Source of the DNA: Halomonas aestuarii
Lineage (GTDB): Bacteria; Pseudomonadota; Gammaproteobacteria; Pseudomonadales; Halomonadaceae
Assembly (NCBI RefSeq): GCF_001886615.1
Contig: NZ_CP018139.1
Location: 1,736,001 to 1,800,000, forward strand
Direction of reading: 5' to 3'
Length of the DNA stretch: 64,000 nucleotides
The notes under the pieces were generated by a model. The model did no database searches. It was not told the origin of the DNA and worked only from the letters and a program-made list of their open reading frames with translations. Below, in pieces: positions 49,654 through 59,378 of this stretch. The position numbers were made by a program, and so were the translations under genes. Numbering within the stretch: position 1 is the first letter of the stretch; each line of letters starts with the position of its first letter.

Positions 49654-50679
49654 CTAGAAGCGGGTATCGTCCACGCCCACGGTGGGGGGCACGTACCAGG
49701 GCACGTCGCGCAGGTCCTGCTCGACCCGGTCCTCGACCTTCAGCAGGGTGGCGAAGATCGCCATGCGCACCGGGATGCCGTTGTCGGTCTGGCGGAAGAT
49801 CGCCAGGCGCGGGTCGCCGTTCAGGTCCACGTCGAGGTCGTTGGCCTCGGGTCGGCTGTCCCGGGGCAGCGGGTGCATGACGATGGTGGAGGCGTTGCAG
49901 CGGCTGTCCAGGAAGGCCCGGTCCACGGTGAAGTCCCGCGAGAGGTTGAAGCCCTCGCTCATCTCGGCGGTGAAGCGCTCCTTCTGGATGCGGGTGGTGT
50001 AGACCACGTCCACGTCGGAGAAGTCCCCGGCCAGGCTCTCGCGGACCTCCACGGTCAGCCCCTGGCGGCTGACGCGCTCGATCAGGTGGTGCGGCATCTC
50101 GAGGCCGGGCGGGGCCACCAGGGTGATGCGCATCGGTGCATAGCGCGCCAGCAGCTTGATCAGCGAGTGCACGGTGCGGCCGTACTTCAGGTCGCCGGTC
50201 ATCAGCACGTGGGCGTCCCTGAGCGTCTTGCCCTGCTGGGTGAACTCCTTGTCGATGGTGTAGAAGTCCAGCAGCGCCTGGCTGGGGTGCTCGCCCGGGC
50301 CGTCGCCGGCGTTGATCACCGGCACGTGGGTGGCGGCGGCGAACTCCGCCACCGAGCCCTGGTCCGGGTGGCGCATCACGATGGCGTCGCAGTACCCGCT
50401 CATCACCCGGCTGGTGTCGTAGAGCGACTCGCCCTTGGCCATGGACGAGAAGGTGAAGCCGGTGGTGTCGCACACGCTGCCGCCGAGCCGGGAGAAGGCG
50501 GCATGGAAGCTGACCCGGGTGCGGGTGCTGGCCTCGAAGAAGAGGTTGCCGAGCACGGCGCCCTCCAGCACCCGGGTGATCTTGCGCCGCTGGGCGATGG
50601 GTTCCATGCGGGTGGCGACGCGCATCAGGTGATCGATGTCGTCACGGGACAGGGAGTCGATGGAGAGCAGGTGGGACAT
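49654..50679 (-). CDS. pyrB: Aspartate carbamoyltransferase catalytic subunit
   Basis: 341-residue enzyme of de novo pyrimidine synthesis, condensing carbamoyl phosphate and aspartate. It has FFEASTRTRVSFHAAFSRLG (STRTR carbamoyl phosphate motif), IVMRHPDQGS, GDLKYGRTVHSL and VMHPLPRDSRPE near the C-terminus. It is ~30 residues longer than E. coli PyrB. No pyrI regulatory gene or pyrR is beside it. ATG 50679 is chosen over the GTG at 50682, which lies one codon upstream. It is convergent with ruvX. Confidence 0.95.
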   Translation of the reverse strand: MSHLLSIDSLSRDDIDHLMRVATRMEPIAQRRKITRVLEGAVLGNLFFEASTRTRVSFHAAFSRLGGSVCDTTGFTFSSMAKGESLYDTSRVMSGYCDAIVMRHPDQGSVAEFAAATHVPVINAGDGPGEHPSQALLDFYTIDKEFTQQGKTLRDAHVLMTGDLKYGRTVHSLIKLLARYAPMRITLVAPPGLEMPHHLIERVSRQGLTVEVRESLAGDFSDVDVVYTTRIQKERFTAEMSEGFNLSRDFTVDRAFLDSRCNASTIVMHPLPRDSRPEANDLDVDLNGDPRLAIFRQTDNGIPVRMAIFATLLKVEDRVEQDLRDVPWYVPPTVGVDDTRF

Positions 50680-50767
50680 CACGGCGGCCTCGGCTGTGGG
50701 AACGGGCGCTAGTGTAACGCCCCGGGGAAAGGGCTTCAGCCATCTCGCGACACGGGGCCCCGATCGC

Positions 50768-51595
50768 CTACCCGGCCTCCGGCACCCGCCCGCCCAGGCG
50801 GGCGGTGATCTCGGCGGCGGTCTCGCGCACCAGCTGGCCGAGCTCGAGCAGCCGTTCCTCGGGAATCCGCGCCACCGGCCCGGAGACGGAGATGGCGGCC
50901 AGCGGGATGCCGTGCTGGTCGTGGATGCAGGCGGCCACGCAGTGCAGGCCGATGGCGTGCTCCTCGCGGTCGCAGGCGAAGCCCTGGCGGCGGATCTCGG
51001 CCAGCCCCTCGCGCAACGAATCGGGCGTGTGCAGGGTGTTCTCGGTGACCCGCGCCAGGCCCCGCTCGTCGAGGATGCGCTCGAGCTCGTCCTCGGGCAG
51101 CCAGGCCATCAGGGCCTTGCCCACGCCGGAGGCGTGCAGCGGTGCCCGGGAGCCGAGCCGGGTGATCATGCGCATCATCTGCGGCGACTCGCTCTGGGCC
51201 AGGAACACCGCCGTGCCGTCGTCGCGCACGCCGAGATTGGCCGTCTCGCCGGTCTGGGCGGTGAGGTGGCGCAGGAAGGGGCGACTGGTGCCGACGAAGT
51301 CGCGGGCCTCGAGGAAGCTGTTGCCGATGCGGAAGGTCTTGACGTCGATCTTCCACACGCCGAGCTCGCTGTCCTGGGTGACGAACCCCTGGCTCTGCAG
51401 GGCCTGCAGCAGCCGGTGGGTGGTGGAGGGGGCGAGGTCCGCCTGCTCGGCCACCTCGGACAGGGCCAGGCCGCCGGGACTGGCCGCCAGGCGCTCGAGC
51501 AGGTTGAGCCCGCGCACCAGCGACTGGCTATGGCCGCTGGTGCTCTTGCCCGACCCGGCGGGCCGTCCCGCTGTCCTGCGCTTGCCTTCGTTCAC
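50768..51595 (-). CDS. IclR-family transcriptional regulator
   Basis: 275-residue regulator. A basic, Ser/Gly-rich N-terminus (~1-22) is followed by a winged helix-turn-helix (~28-90; LNLLERLAASPGGLALSEVA, APSTTHRLLQALQSQGFV) and the effector-binding IclR domain (~100-265; APLHASGVGKALMAWLP, GLHCVAACIHDQHGIPLAAI). The GTG start at 51595 has AGGAGG nine bases upstream. The target is not known; it could be genes such as the neighbouring enoyl-CoA hydratase, but no operator was found. Confidence 0.9.
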   Translation of the reverse strand: MNEGKRRTAGRPAGSGKSTSGHSQSLVRGLNLLERLAASPGGLALSEVAEQADLAPSTTHRLLQALQSQGFVTQDSELGVWKIDVKTFRIGNSFLEARDFVGTSRPFLRHLTAQTGETANLGVRDDGTAVFLAQSESPQMMRMITRLGSRAPLHASGVGKALMAWLPEDELERILDERGLARVTENTLHTPDSLREGLAEIRRQGFACDREEHAIGLHCVAACIHDQHGIPLAAISVSGPVARIPEERLLELGQLVRETAAEITARLGGRVPEAG

Positions 51596-51700
51596 CCGGA
51601 TTGCCTCCTGACGCCTGTTCTCAGGGGCACAGGATACCGTGTCGGCCGGGCGCTGTCGCGGTTTCGGAAATGGCTTCCATCCGGCGACGCCGCCGTGAAC

Positions 51701-52486
51701 TCAGCGGTGCCGCCACTCGGGCGAACGCTTCTCGATGAAGGCATCGATCCCCTCGCAGGCATCCTCGGCCATCATGTTGCAGGCCATGACCTCCGCGGCG
51801 TAGGCGTACGCCTCGTCCAGTGGCAGGGCGAGCTGACGGTGGAACATCGTCTTGCCGGTGCGCACCGCTACCGCGCTCTTGGCGCAGATGCTGGCCGTGA
51901 GCGCATCCAGCGCCTCGTCGAGAGCCTCGTCGTCGGCGACACGGTTGACCAGCCCCCAGTCGCGGGCCTGGTCGGCGTCGATGAACTCCCCGGTGAAGAG
52001 CATCTCCATGGCCCGCTTGCGGCCGACGTTGCGGGAGAGGGCCACCGCCGGGGTGGAGCAGAACAGCCCGGCATTGATCCCCGAGACGGCGAAGCGGGCC
52101 GAGCGGGCCGCCACCGCCAGGTCACAGGTCGCCACCAGCTGGCAGCCCGCTGCGGTGGCCAGCCCCTGGACCCGGGCGATCACCGGCACGGGCAGGGCGA
52201 CGATAGCCTGCATCACCGCCGAGCAGCGTGCGAAGAGCCGCCGGTAGTAGGCCTCATCGGGGGTGGCCCGCATCTGCTTGAGGTCGTGGCCGGCGCAGAA
52301 GGCGCGGCCCTCGGCGGCGATCACCACGCAGCGCACCTGCTCGTCACCGGCCAGTCCGTCGAGGGCCGCGCCCAGGGCCTCGAGCATCTCCTCGGAGAGG
52401 GCATTGAACTGCCTCGGGCGGTTCAGCGTCAGGGTGGTGACGCCGTCGAGGTCGTGGCGCCGTACCAGGGGGGTGTCATCCGGCAT
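51701..52486 (-). CDS. Enoyl-CoA hydratase/isomerase family protein (ECHDC3-like)
   Basis: 261-residue crotonase-fold protein. LTLNRPRQFNALSEEMLEAL is the N-terminal family signature, and AEGRAFCAGHDLKQM (~65-79) forms the oxyanion-hole region. VQGLATAAGCQLVATCDLAVA (~112-132) and GLFCSTPAVALSRNVG resemble the ECHDC3 subgroup rather than classical EchA. ATG 52486 follows a GGAG-like site; the extension to 52582 is unsupported. Substrate unknown. It is 102 bp from the EamA gene and 105 bp from the IclR gene. Confidence 0.85.
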   Translation of the reverse strand: MPDDTPLVRRHDLDGVTTLTLNRPRQFNALSEEMLEALGAALDGLAGDEQVRCVVIAAEGRAFCAGHDLKQMRATPDEAYYRRLFARCSAVMQAIVALPVPVIARVQGLATAAGCQLVATCDLAVAARSARFAVSGINAGLFCSTPAVALSRNVGRKRAMEMLFTGEFIDADQARDWGLVNRVADDEALDEALDALTASICAKSAVAVRTGKTMFHRQLALPLDEAYAYAAEVMACNMMAEDACEGIDAFIEKRSPEWRHR

Positions 52487-52588
52487 GTCGGGGGCTCCGG
52501 GATAGGGGACAGCCCCCAGCCTAGCGCCAGGCGCACCGCTTTCGTCAGGCCTTCGACCAAAGACGGTCCCCCGATGAGCCACGGCCGA

Positions 52589-53479
52589 TCAGTCCGGCGA
52601 CCCGGCCATGCGGCGGGTCAGGCGGTCGCCGAACAGGTAGGCGCCGAGGGCCACCAGGATCAGCGCCGCGCCGGCCAGCATCGAGGCCGAGGGCTGCTCC
52701 TGGTTGAGGGTCATGCCCAGGCCCAGGGCCAGCACGGGCGTGATCAGGGTGACCAGCGCCACGGTGGCGGCATGCAGCCGCGAGAGGATCAGGTAGTAGC
52801 AGAGAAAGCCCACCAGCGAGCCGAACACGGCCAGGTAGAGCACCGCCCAGCGCCCCCGCTCGCTGAGCGGGATGGACAGGGGCTCGCCGCTGGCCAGCCA
52901 GAGGGCCAGGAAGCACGGCAGGCTCATGGCCAGGGCCCCGACGGTCTGCTCCAGGGGACCGAGGCCCGCCGCCACGCGCTGCACGGCGATGCCGCTGCCG
53001 CTGAAGAGCGTCACCGCCACCAGCATCATCACAAGCGCCCCTTGCTGGCCACCGCCCAGGGTCAGGCTGTCGGCGAACACCACGCCGAGCCCCGCCAGGC
53101 CCAGGCCACAGCCAACCCAGTGCCAGCGGCGCAGCCGGATGGCCCCGGGCAGCGCCTGGAGGATCAGTCCCGAGATCAGCGGGGCCATGCCGAACATCAC
53201 CGACAGCATCCCCGAGGGCAGGTGCCGGGAGGCGTGGTAGCTCAGCGCCATGGCGCCGAAGACGCCGGGCACGGCCGCGGCATAGCTCAGCCAGGCCCGG
53301 CGATCCAGGCGTGGGCGATGGCGGCTCACCAGCAGGATGAGCAGGCCGACGATCAGCGCGATCAGCATGCGCAGCATCACGCTGCCCACCGGGGCCCCCG
53401 CCTCGGCGCTCCACTTGATGGCCAGGGGGGTGGTGGCCCATACCAGCACCACGATCAGATAGGCCGGTCCGGTGGGCAT
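52589..53479 (-). CDS. EamA/DMT-superfamily transporter
   Basis: 296-residue inner-membrane protein with about ten hydrophobic helices in two EamA-type halves (helices begin near residues 5, 33, 63, 90, 118, 146, 180, 208, 237, 262). Internal PLAIKW and MFGMAPLISGLILQ segments fit the drug/metabolite transporter superfamily. Substrate cannot be assigned. It lies alone between serA and the hydratase on the leftward strand; a terminator separates it from serA. Confidence 0.85.
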   Translation of the reverse strand: MPTGPAYLIVVLVWATTPLAIKWSAEAGAPVGSVMLRMLIALIVGLLILLVSRHRPRLDRRAWLSYAAAVPGVFGAMALSYHASRHLPSGMLSVMFGMAPLISGLILQALPGAIRLRRWHWVGCGLGLAGLGVVFADSLTLGGGQQGALVMMLVAVTLFSGSGIAVQRVAAGLGPLEQTVGALAMSLPCFLALWLASGEPLSIPLSERGRWAVLYLAVFGSLVGFLCYYLILSRLHAATVALVTLITPVLALGLGMTLNQEQPSASMLAGAALILVALGAYLFGDRLTRRMAGSPD

Positions 53480-53541
53480 GGGCGTATTCCTGAACAGGTG
53501 AATGACGGCAGGAGATCCTCCTGCGGCGTTCCATTATCGCG

Positions 53542-53572
53542 AAAAAAGCCGCCGCGTCGATGACGCGGCGGC
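53542..53572 (-). terminator. Terminator after serA
   Basis: An 11-bp GC stem (53548-53558 with 53562-53572) with a 3-base loop is followed on the minus strand by a T6 tract (53542-53547). This separates serA from the EamA gene. Confidence 0.93.
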
Positions 53573-53609
53573 AGGCGTTACGCTGGGTCTTCCCGGCGGC
53601 TGGGTCGGA

Positions 53610-54860
53610 TCAGCCCTCGAAGCTGGACTCGGAGTAGAGCACCCGGACCCGCTTGGTGTGGGCCACCTGGCTGAGGGCCTTCAGGGCCCGGGCCCCGTAG
53701 TCCTTGTCGACGTCGATGACCACGTAGCCGATGCGCTCGTTGGTCTGCAGGTACTGGCCGAGGATGTTGATGCCGTTCTCGGAGAGCACCCGGTTGATCT
53801 CGGAGAGCACGCCGGGCACGTTCTCGTGGATGTGCAGCAGGCGATGCTTGCCCGGGTGGGCCGGCAGGGCGACCTCGGGGAAGTTGACCGAGCTGACGGT
53901 GGTGCCGTTGTCGGAGTAGGTCACCAGCTTCTCGGAGACCTCGATGCCGATGTTCTCCTGGGCCTCGAGGGTGGAGCCGCCGATATGCGGCGTCAGGATG
54001 ACGTTGGCCAGGCCGCGCAGCGGGCTCTGGAACTCCTCGTCGTTGCCCTTGGGCTCCACCGGGAAGACATCGACGGCCGCGCCGGCGAGGCGGCCCGCCT
54101 TCAGGGCCTCGGCCAGGGCCTCGATCACCACCACGCTGCCGCGGGAGGCGTTGATCAGGATGCTGTCCGGCTTCATCAGGGCAATCTCCGCCTCGCCGAT
54201 CATCCAGCGGGTGGAGGCGAGGTCCGGCACGTGCAGGCTGACCACGTCGGCGCGGGCCAGCAGCTCCTCGAGGCTGCCCACCTGGCGGGCGTTGCCCATG
54301 GCCAGCTTGGTCACCACGTCGTAGTAGATGACGTCGAAGCCCAGCGATTCGGAGAGTACCGAGAGCTGCGAGCCGATGCTGCCGTAGCCGATGATCCCCA
54401 GGGTCTTGCCGCGCGCCTCATGGGAATTCTTGGCCGACTTCAGCCAGCCGCCCTGGTGGGCACGGTGGCTCTTCTCGGGAATGCCGCGCAGCAGCATGAT
54501 GGCCTCGGCCAGCACCAGCTCCGCCACCGAGCGGGTGTTGGAGAAGGGGGCATTGAACACCGGGATGCCGCGCACCAGGGCGGCGTCGAGATCGACCTGG
54601 TTGGTGCCGATGCAGAAGCAGCCCACCGCCACCAGCTTCTCGGCGGCCTCGAAGACGCGCTCGTTGAGCTGGGTCCGCGAGCGGATGCCGATGAAGTGGA
54701 CATCGCGGATCTTCTCGATCAGCGATGCCTCGTCCAGCGAGGTCGGCAGGTGTTCGATGTTGGTGTAACCGGCATTGAGAAGATTGTCCACCGCGCTCTG
54801 GTGGACGCCCTCGAGCAGCAGGATCTTGATCTTGCTCTTGTCCAGGGACGTTTTGGCCAT
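53610..54860 (-). CDS. serA: D-3-phosphoglycerate dehydrogenase
   Basis: 416-residue NAD-dependent dehydrogenase, first step of serine synthesis. It has the catalytic domain GCFCIGTNQVDLDAA, the Rossmann motif GIIGYGSIGSQLSVL (~156-170), catalytic region INASRGSVVVIEALAE with Arg, LTPHIGGSTLEAQ (His) and a C-terminal ACT domain (~340-416, LLHIHENVPGVLSEINRVLS) for serine feedback. ATG 54860 starts AKTSLDKSKIKILLLEG; extension to 54899 is not needed. Length matches E. coli SerA (410). Confidence 0.97.
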   Translation of the reverse strand: MAKTSLDKSKIKILLLEGVHQSAVDNLLNAGYTNIEHLPTSLDEASLIEKIRDVHFIGIRSRTQLNERVFEAAEKLVAVGCFCIGTNQVDLDAALVRGIPVFNAPFSNTRSVAELVLAEAIMLLRGIPEKSHRAHQGGWLKSAKNSHEARGKTLGIIGYGSIGSQLSVLSESLGFDVIYYDVVTKLAMGNARQVGSLEELLARADVVSLHVPDLASTRWMIGEAEIALMKPDSILINASRGSVVVIEALAEALKAGRLAGAAVDVFPVEPKGNDEEFQSPLRGLANVILTPHIGGSTLEAQENIGIEVSEKLVTYSDNGTTVSSVNFPEVALPAHPGKHRLLHIHENVPGVLSEINRVLSENGINILGQYLQTNERIGYVVIDVDKDYGARALKALSQVAHTKRVRVLYSESSFEG

Positions 54861-55082
54861 GGTCGATTCAACCCCTTCGTCGGCGCGCGCCGCATGCATG
54901 TGTCATGAAGATGCTGATGAGCCTGGGCCCGCCGGTGACGCGTTGCCCGGGGCAAGACAGGCTCGGAACAGGGCACATATTCTACCACAGCCGGCATGAG
55001 CCAGGATGAAAATGCTCTGTGCCACGGATGAGTGGCGTGCATGTCGTGCCGGTGGCCGGGGCAGACGCCCCGGGGGGGAGAG

Positions 55083-55099
55083 CGTGTATACTGTCCGCC
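55083..55099 (+). promoter_or_regulatory. Promoter element of xseB-ispA-dxs
   Basis: CGTGTATACTGTCCGCC includes a TATACT -10 (55087-55092), 36 bases upstream of the xseB ATG. The 17-mer is identical to one upstream of yibN (43879-43895). No consensus -35 is seen. Confidence 0.5.
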
Positions 55100-55127
55100 C
55101 CAGGAACATCCACCGGCGAGAGAGGCG

Positions 55128-55421
55128 ATGGCGGAACATCACAGTCAAGGCGGGGACGGGGGCGGTGACGAGCCGGCACCGGCCGACTTCGCTGCCACCG
55201 TCGAGCGGCTGGAGCAACTCGTCGAGCGGCTGGAGTCCGGCGAGCTGTCGCTGGAGGGGTCGCTCGCGGCCTTCGAGCAGGGCGTGCGCCTGACCCGCGA
55301 TGCCCAGCGCCGGCTCGACGAGGCCGAGCTTCGTGTGCGGACCCTCACCGAGGGCGAGTCGGGCGGCGTCGACCTGCAGCCCTTCGCTGCGCCGCCCGCG
55401 GAGGACGATAGTGAGCGCTGA
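55128..55421 (+). CDS. xseB: Exodeoxyribonuclease VII small subunit
   Basis: 97-residue small subunit of exonuclease VII, which degrades single-stranded DNA. The helical core is FAATVERLEQLVERLESGEL and SLEGSLAAFEQGVRLTRDAQ, followed by LDEAELRVRTLTEGE, typical of XseB. The acidic, Gly-rich N- and C-tails are variable. ATG 55128 begins MAEHHSQ. Its end overlaps ispA by 11 bases, in the standard xseB-ispA-dxs operon. Confidence 0.93.
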   Translation: MAEHHSQGGDGGGDEPAPADFAATVERLEQLVERLESGELSLEGSLAAFEQGVRLTRDAQRRLDEAELRVRTLTEGESGGVDLQPFAAPPAEDDSER

Positions 55422-56295
55422 CGAGCTGGCGGCCAGGCTGGCCGCGGACCGTGCCCGGGTCGATGCCCGCCTCGCGTCGCTCTTCGAGGAGCGTGCCGCG
55501 CCCTCGCCGCGCCTGGAGTCGGCCATGCGCCACGCCCTGCTGGTGGGCGGCAAGCGGCTGCGGCCGGTGCTGGTCTATGCGGCCGGCCGCTCCCTGGGCG
55601 CCGCGGATGACGACCTGGACGCCTCGGCCATGGCGCTGGAGCTGGTCCATGCCTACTCGCTGGTTCACGATGACCTCCCGGCCATGGACGATGACGACCT
55701 GCGTCGCGGGCAGCCCACGGTGCACCGGGCCTATGACGAGGCCACCGCCATCCTCGCCGGCGATGCGCTCCAGGCCCTGGCCTTCGAGGTGCTGGCGCGA
55801 AGCGCCCATCCGCGGACGGGCGTGCTGGTCGCCAGCCTGGCCGGGGCGGCCGGGCGCGACGGCATGGTGGCCGGCCAGGCGCTGGACCTGGCCGCCGTGG
55901 GCGGGCATCCGGAAGTGGCCGCGCTGGCGGCCATGCACGGCCACAAGACCGGGGCCCTGATCCGCGTGGCGGTGCGCCTCGGCGGCCTGGTCGCGGTCGA
56001 CGAGGCGGACCCGCGGCTGGCCGCCCTGGACGCCTATGCCGATGCCATCGGCCTGGCCTTCCAGATCCACGACGACGTCCTCGACGTGACTGGCGACACC
56101 GCCACCCTCGGCAAGACCTCCGGGGCCGATGCCGCCCGGGCCAAGCCGACCTACCCGAGCCTGCTGGGGCTTGAGGGGGCCCGCAGGCGGGCCCTCGACC
56201 TGGTCGAACAGGGCGTGGCGGCCCTGGCACCGCTGGGCGAGGGCGCCCAACCCCTGGCCGACCTGGCCCGCTACATGATCGAGCGTGACCACTGA
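55411..56295 (+). CDS. ispA: Farnesyl diphosphate synthase (geranyltranstransferase)
   Basis: 294-residue prenyltransferase producing farnesyl diphosphate for undecaprenol, quinones and heme O. The first Asp-rich motif is in VHDDLPAMDDDDLRRGQPT (~86-104) and the second in FQIHDDVLDVTGDTATLGK (~222-240). GGKRLRPVLVYAAG is the isoprenoid substrate region. Start is GTG 55411, 11 bases before the xseB stop, which fits the homology start; no ATG upstream is suitable. Length fits E. coli IspA (299). Confidence 0.95.
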   Translation: MSADELAARLAADRARVDARLASLFEERAAPSPRLESAMRHALLVGGKRLRPVLVYAAGRSLGAADDDLDASAMALELVHAYSLVHDDLPAMDDDDLRRGQPTVHRAYDEATAILAGDALQALAFEVLARSAHPRTGVLVASLAGAAGRDGMVAGQALDLAAVGGHPEVAALAAMHGHKTGALIRVAVRLGGLVAVDEADPRLAALDAYADAIGLAFQIHDDVLDVTGDTATLGKTSGADAARAKPTYPSLLGLEGARRRALDLVEQGVAALAPLGEGAQPLADLARYMIERDH

Positions 56296-56310
56296 CACCA
56301 CAGGGCCCAC

Positions 56311-58209
56311 ATGAAGCTGTTCGATGACATTCCCGTCGAGCGTCCGGCCACGCCGCTGCTCGATACCCTGGATACGCCGGCCGCCCTGCGCGCCATGAAC
56401 GCCGGCCAGCTGGCCCGGGTGGCCGACGAGCTGCGCGCCTACCTGCTCTACAGCGTGGGCGTCTCCGGCGGCCACTTCGGCGCCGGCCTCGGCGTGGTGG
56501 AGCTCACCGTGGCCCTGCACCAGGCCCTGGAGACGCCCCATGACCGCCTGGTGTGGGACGTGGGCCACCAGGCCTATCCCCACAAGATCCTCACCGGCCG
56601 CCGTGACGCCATGACCCGCATTCGCCAGTACGGCGGCCTGGCCGCCTTCCCCCGGCGGGCGGAGTCCGAGTACGACACCTTCGGCGTCGGCCACTCCAGC
56701 ACCTCGATCTCGGCGGCGCTGGGCATGGCCCTGGCCGCGCGGACCCGCGGCGAGTCCCGCCGGGTCTGCGCGGTGATCGGCGACGGTGCCCTGACCGCGG
56801 GCATGGCCTTCGAGGCCCTGGCCCATACCGGGCACGTCGACGCCAACCTGCTGGTCGTGCTCAACGACAACGAGATGTCGATCTCCGAGAACGTCGGCGG
56901 CATGGCCAGCTACCTGGCGCGCATCCTCACCAGCAAGCCCTACACCAGCATGCGCGAGGGCGGCAAGAAGGTGCTCTCCCACCTGCCCGGCGCCCTGGAG
57001 CTGGCGCGGCGCACCGAGGAGCACATGAAGGGCATGATCAGCCCCGCCACGCTCTTCGAGGAACTGGGCTTCAACTACATCGGGCCCATCGACGGCCACG
57101 ACCTGCCGCTGCTGGTGCATACCCTGCGCAACATGCGCGACCTGGAGGGGCCGCAGTTCCTCCACGTCAAGACCCGCAAGGGCAAGGGCTTCCTGCCCGC
57201 CGAGGCCGATCCCATCGGCTACCACGCCATTACCAAGCTGGAGAAGAACGGCGAGACGCCCCCGCCGTTCAAGCCGGCGAGCCAGCAGCCGAGCCACAAG
57301 CAGAAGTATTGCCGGGTCTTCGGTGACTGGCTCTGCGACATGGCAGCGGTGGACGAGCGGCTGATCGGCATCACCCCGGCGATGCGCGAGGGCTCGGACC
57401 TGGTGCGCTTCTCGAAGGAGTACCCCGACCGCTACTTCGACGTGGCCATCGCCGAGCAGCATGCGGTGACCCTCGCCGCGGGCCTGGCCTGCGAGGCCAT
57501 GAAGCCGGTGGTGGCGATCTACTCCACCTTCCTGCAGCGCGGCTACGACCAGTTGATCCACGACGTGGCGGTGCAGGATCTCGATGTCACCTTCGCCATC
57601 GACCGCGCCGGCCTGGTGGGCGAGGACGGCCCTACCCACCACGGCAGCCTGGACCTCTCCTACCTGCGCTGCATCCCGGGGCTGGTGGTGCTGGCGCCCG
57701 CCGACGAGGCCGAGTGCCGGGCGATGCTCAGCGCCGCCTACCAGCACCCCGGGCCGGCGGCGGTGCGCTATCCCCGGGGGACCGGCCCGGGCGTGCCGAC
57801 CCCTCGCCACCTGGATCCCATCGAGATCGGCAGCGCCGAGATGCGACGCCAGGGGGGCGGCATCGCCCTGCTGGCCTTCGGCAGCCTCAACGGGGCCGCC
57901 GGCGAGGTCGCCGAGCGCCTCGACGCCACCCATTTCAACATGCGCTCGATCAAGCCGCTGGACCGCGAGGCGGTGCTGGCGGCGGCGCGCTATCACGACC
58001 TGCTGGTGACCCTGGAGGAGAACGTGGTCGCCGGCGGGGCCGGCAGCGCCGTCAACGAGCTGCTGATGGCCGAGGGCGTGCGGGTGGAGGTGCTCAACCT
58101 GGGGCTGCCCGATGCCTTCGTCGAGCACGGCAAGCCCGCCGAGCTGCTCGCCGAGTGCGGCCTGGACGCCGACGGCATCGAGGCGTCGATACGCGCCCGG
58201 CTGTCCTGA
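56311..58209 (+). CDS. dxs: 1-deoxy-D-xylulose-5-phosphate synthase
   Basis: 632-residue thiamine diphosphate enzyme, first and flux-controlling step of the MEP isoprenoid pathway. It has [19 protein letters not shown] (~74-92), the ThDP-binding [16 protein letters not shown] (~152-167) with [13 protein letters not shown], and the pyrimidine-domain [16 protein letters not shown] (~379-394) with the catalytic Glu. Length fits E. coli Dxs (620). It is 15 bases after ispA and supplies isoprenoid precursors with it. Confidence 0.97.
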   Translation: MKLFDDIPVERPATPLLDTLDTPAALRAMNAGQLARVADELRAYLLYSVGVSGGHFGAGLGVVELTVALHQALETPHDRLVWDVGHQAYPHKILTGRRDAMTRIRQYGGLAAFPRRAESEYDTFGVGHSSTSISAALGMALAARTRGESRRVCAVIGDGALTAGMAFEALAHTGHVDANLLVVLNDNEMSISENVGGMASYLARILTSKPYTSMREGGKKVLSHLPGALELARRTEEHMKGMISPATLFEELGFNYIGPIDGHDLPLLVHTLRNMRDLEGPQFLHVKTRKGKGFLPAEADPIGYHAITKLEKNGETPPPFKPASQQPSHKQKYCRVFGDWLCDMAAVDERLIGITPAMREGSDLVRFSKEYPDRYFDVAIAEQHAVTLAAGLACEAMKPVVAIYSTFLQRGYDQLIHDVAVQDLDVTFAIDRAGLVGEDGPTHHGSLDLSYLRCIPGLVVLAPADEAECRAMLSAAYQHPGPAAVRYPRGTGPGVPTPRHLDPIEIGSAEMRRQGGGIALLAFGSLNGAAGEVAERLDATHFNMRSIKPLDREAVLAAARYHDLLVTLEENVVAGGAGSAVNELLMAEGVRVEVLNLGLPDAFVEHGKPAELLAECGLDADGIEASIRARLS

Positions 58210-58238
58210 TCCCTCCCACCTTCCTGTACGAGGCTGTG

Positions 58239-59000
58239 ATGCTCTTCCTGATACTGATCGGTGCGACAATAGGCTTCCTGGTCGGCGGCCCCCTGGGGCT
58301 GCTGATCGGCGGCGGTCTCGGCTACTGGCTCGTGCGGCGACTGCGCAGGAGCCTGCTGGGCCAGCTGGTCGGGGCCCGGACACAGTTCCTCGACTCGACC
58401 TTCGCGGTCATGGGCTGCATGTGCAAGGCCGATGGCCAGGTCACCGAGGACGAGCTGGAGGCCTCCCGGAAGCTGTGGGACCGGCTGCGGCTCGACGAGG
58501 CCCAGCGTGCCCAGGCCCGCACCGCCTTCAACCGCGGCAAGGCGGCGGACTTCGACCTGGAGGCGGAACTGGCCAGGGTGCGCCAGGTCGTCGGCCGCCA
58601 GCGTGCCCTGCTGCAGGTCTTCCTGCAGGTCCAGCTCGCCGCGATCGCCGCCGATGGCCAGCTGCACCCCGCCGAGCATGAGATGCTGCTGCGCGTGGCC
58701 CGGGGCCTGGGCTGCTCCGAGGCCGAGATCGCCCAGATCGAGGCCATGCTGCGCGGCGGTCCCGAGGCGGCCGGCGAACAGGGCCTCTCCCTGGAGGATG
58801 CCTACCAGGTGCTGGGGGTCGACGCCGAGGCCAGCGATGCCGAGGTCAAGAAGGCCTATCGTCGCCTGATGAGCCAGAACCACCCCGACAAGCTGGCCGC
58901 CAAGGGGTTGCCCGAGAGCATGCGGGAGGTGGCCAAGGAGCGAACCGGCGAGATCGGCAACGCCTACGAGCGGATCCGCAAGGCGCGCGCGCTCGCCTGA
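58239..59000 (+). CDS. djlA: DnaJ-like membrane co-chaperone DjlA
   Basis: 253-residue type III J protein. One glycine-zipper-containing N-terminal transmembrane helix (LFLILIGATIGFLVGG... ~2-28) is followed by a TerB-like domain (~45-165, CKADGQVTEDELEASRKLWD) and a C-terminal J domain (~190-253) with the HPDK motif in SQNHPDKLAAKGL. This stimulates DnaK at the inner membrane. ATG 58239 is used; a GTG one codon upstream is possible. A terminator follows. Confidence 0.93.
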   Translation: MLFLILIGATIGFLVGGPLGLLIGGGLGYWLVRRLRRSLLGQLVGARTQFLDSTFAVMGCMCKADGQVTEDELEASRKLWDRLRLDEAQRAQARTAFNRGKAADFDLEAELARVRQVVGRQRALLQVFLQVQLAAIAADGQLHPAEHEMLLRVARGLGCSEAEIAQIEAMLRGGPEAAGEQGLSLEDAYQVLGVDAEASDAEVKKAYRRLMSQNHPDKLAAKGLPESMREVAKERTGEIGNAYERIRKARALA

Positions 59001-59050
59001 CCCCTTGCGCGCGGGGGGGGCGACGCGCCTCGGAGCGTCCGCCCACGAAA

Positions 59051-59076
59051 AAGCCCCCGGAGATCCGGGGGCTTTT
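59051..59076. terminator. Bidirectional terminator after djlA
   Basis: A 10-bp stem (59051-59060 with 59065-59074) with loop AGAT. Four T residues follow rightward, and on the minus strand a T5 run follows, so it serves both djlA and the convergent small secreted-protein gene. Confidence 0.93.
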
Positions 59077-59099
59077 GTGTTGCTGGACGGGCCTCAGCC

Positions 59100-59378
59100 T
59101 CAGCTGGTGGCTTCGCGGGCCAGGCGGTAGTCGTCATCGCTGGAGGCGAAGTCGGTCTTCACCCGGTGGTCCTGGAGCCTCAGGCGGGCCTTGGCCATGG
59201 CGTCGCTGCCGCCGTCCAGGCGCTGCCTGTCATCGGCCTTCGGAGCGGAGGCGGCCGTCTCGATGGTCGAGAGCGGCTCCTGGTTCAGTTGCAGGGCCTT
59301 GTCGGTGGCCGGGTCGGCCTGGGCGGCCAGGGGCAGGGCGGCAAGCAGCAGGGTGGCGGTCATCATCTTGGTCTTCAT
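59100..59378 (-). CDS. Small exported protein, function unknown
   Basis: 92-residue protein I do not assign to a family. An N-terminal signal peptide (KTKMMTATLLLAALPLAAQA then DP) is followed by a short polar, helix-prone mature chain with many Asp, Lys and Arg, and no Cys. GAGGAA lies eight bases before ATG 59378. It is flanked by a bidirectional terminator and an AT-rich upstream gap. Expression as a periplasmic or secreted protein is inferred from the signal sequence. Confidence 0.75.
   Translation of the reverse strand: MKTKMMTATLLLAALPLAAQADPATDKALQLNQEPLSTIETAASAPKADDRQRLDGGSDAMAKARLRLQDHRVKTDFASSDDDYRLAREATS

Noticed and set aside
50636..53563. 975-residue rightward open frame across four leftward genes
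   Set aside because: It crosses recognised genes and intergenic gaps, with composition typical of shadow frames.
55345..58383. 1012-residue leftward open frame opposite ispA, dxs and djlA
   Set aside because: GC-rich third positions keep antisense frames open. The translation is His/Gln/Gly-rich without domains.
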